From: Flavobacterium ajazii
GTDB lineage: Bacteria > Bacteroidota > Bacteroidia > Flavobacteriales > Flavobacteriaceae
Length of the DNA stretch: 64,000 nt
Direction: 5' to 3'
Assembly (NCBI RefSeq): GCF_010614725.1
Contig: NZ_JAAEHL010000002.1
Span: forward strand, 186,001 to 250,000
Both the position numbers and the translations under genes were made by a program. The notes under the pieces were generated by a model. It searched no databases. It was not told where the DNA came from and saw only the letters and a program-made list of their open reading frames with translations. Below, piece after piece: positions 63,400-64,000 of the stretch (the first letter of the stretch is position 1; each line of letters begins with the position of its first letter).

Positions 63400-63945
63400 A
63401 TGAAAGAAATACTAATATCAACATTGTTTTTATTGGCGGGAAACGCAGTTTTTTCGCAAAAGATGATTACCCGAACCGGGGAAGTAAAATTTGAGGCTTC
63501 AATGCCGGCTTTTGAAGAAGTAGCAGCAACAAACAAAACAACTTCGTGTATTCTTGAAAAAAGCACAGGTGACTTTGTGGCTTTGACGCTAATAAAATCA
63601 TTCAAATTTAAAGCTCCTCTGATGGAAGAACATTTTAATGAAAATTATATGGAATCTTCTCAATTTCCAAAAGCCACTTTTAAAGGGAAGATTTTAAATT
63701 TTGATGACAAAAAATTATCAGCTTCAAAAACAGCTTATGATCTGGAAGGCGATTTAACCATACACGGTGTTACCAAAAAGATAAAAACTAAGGTTAATCT
63801 TGCCTTAAGCGGAGCAAAAATTTTGGCATCAAGTGCAATTTCAATAAAACCTCAGGATTACAAAATTGAAATACCAGGTTTAGTAAAAGGAAAAATTGCA
63901 GAAAATGTAAAAGTCGCTATGAATTTTGTTCTTGAAGCTAATTAA
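63400..63945 (+). CDS. YceI family exported protein
   Basis: The 181-residue protein has a signal peptide (to about VFSQK, 18-20) and the lipocalin-like YceI fold: GEVKFEASMPAFEEVAATNK, FKFKAPLMEEHFNENYMESSQFPKATFKG, and GDLTIHGVTKKIKTKVNLA. YceI proteins bind polyisoprenoid or quinone-like lipids. It begins 11 bases after the cytochrome gene. A lipid-bound or redox role in the same pathway is plausible. Confidence 0.9.
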   Translation: MKEILISTLFLLAGNAVFSQKMITRTGEVKFEASMPAFEEVAATNKTTSCILEKSTGDFVALTLIKSFKFKAPLMEEHFNENYMESSQFPKATFKGKILNFDDKKLSASKTAYDLEGDLTIHGVTKKIKTKVNLALSGAKILASSAISIKPQDYKIEIPGLVKGKIAENVKVAMNFVLEAN

Positions 63946-63962
63946 TCAAAAACTATTTTATC

Positions 63963-64000
63963 ATGAAAAAATTAGTATTGCTTATAATGTTGTTATGTCT
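63963..64000 (+). CDS. Start of a further gene, cut by the window edge
   Basis: ATG at 63963 opens MKKLVLLIMLLC, a signal-peptide-like start, 17 bases after the YceI stop, so the operon continues. Too little is present to name the product. Confidence 0.6.
   Translation, partial: MKKLVLLIMLLC

Noticed and set aside
1..64000. CRISPR arrays, prophage, transposases, rRNA and known riboswitches
   Set aside because: No repeat-spacer pattern, integrase, IS gene, rRNA sequence or recognisable riboswitch core was found on reading both strands. A covariance search would be needed to exclude weak riboswitches.

Overview
This window reads as chromosome from a low-GC member of the Bacteroidota, almost certainly a Flavobacterium. 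The evidence is the AT-rich sequence, the absence of strong Shine-Dalgarno sequences, and repeated matches to the flavobacterial promoter (TTG about 19 bases upstream of TAnnTTTG). The gene families fit too: DUF5683, DUF5684-LepB fusion, FecR/STN-receptor loci, DUF5777 barrels, LytTR regulators with TPR kinases, and MBOAT plus SGNH cell-surface genes. The genes are mostly chromosomal housekeeping. I see no prophage, insertion sequence, CRISPR array or rRNA operon.

Layout. 1-927: the start of trxB (runs off the left edge), tRNA-Pro(UGG) with its terminator, and a decayed copy of a tRNA 3' end plus terminator. 928-6364: parA-parB-DUF5683-dapB-lepB-WbqC, a growth and division operon. 6455-12753 (minus strand): an exo/endonuclease-fold protein, two tandem rhomboid proteases, mutL, ribH and a TPR membrane protein. 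12995-20892: recF, a DUF2461 protein, glycosyltransferases, murB, a GNAT enzyme, a PaiB-like protein and an ECF sigma factor that begins at a TTG inside the preceding gene. 21049-28465: tonB, a frameshifted DUF4184 gene, a PH-domain protein, an M48 protease, lipA, a divergent gap gene and a hybrid sensor kinase. 28471-34266: lpxK, a YoeB-type toxin-antitoxin pair, a Nif3-like gene, a coiled-coil zinc-ribbon relative that lacks its cysteines, a hydrolase, a monooxygenase-fold protein and rluF. 34462-47263 (minus strand): a LytTR/TPR-kinase pair, a DUF4153-type membrane protein with a winged-helix regulator module, CorA, a large outer-membrane barrel protein, and a GntR-controlled ABC transporter operon. 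47536-49913: folD and ffh. 50087-56163 (minus strand): an operon with an MBOAT acyltransferase and two SGNH proteins, one carrying LysM, probably for O-acetylation of a cell-envelope polymer.

56375-64000 holds the most interesting signal: an ECF sigma factor, a FecR anti-sigma, an STN-type TonB-dependent receptor, a divergent repeat lipoprotein, and a downstream OB-fold / DUF5777 barrel / cytochrome c / YceI operon. Three intergenic regions here share a two-block element, GTAGGGTAAA then exactly 12 bases then TGTTT. Each copy is oriented toward one of the three transcription units: the lipoprotein, fecR-receptor, and the cytochrome operon. I read these as promoters for the local sigma factor, which would make the locus one regulon. 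The sigma gene itself has only a housekeeping-type box.

Other regulatory signals that look specific are a perfect 8-6-8 inverted repeat before the GntR/ABC operon, a duplicated AAAGTACTTTG-N5-CAAAGTT element before two transcription units around the winged-helix regulator, and twin AATATGCATT boxes 22 bp apart before the toxin-antitoxin operon.
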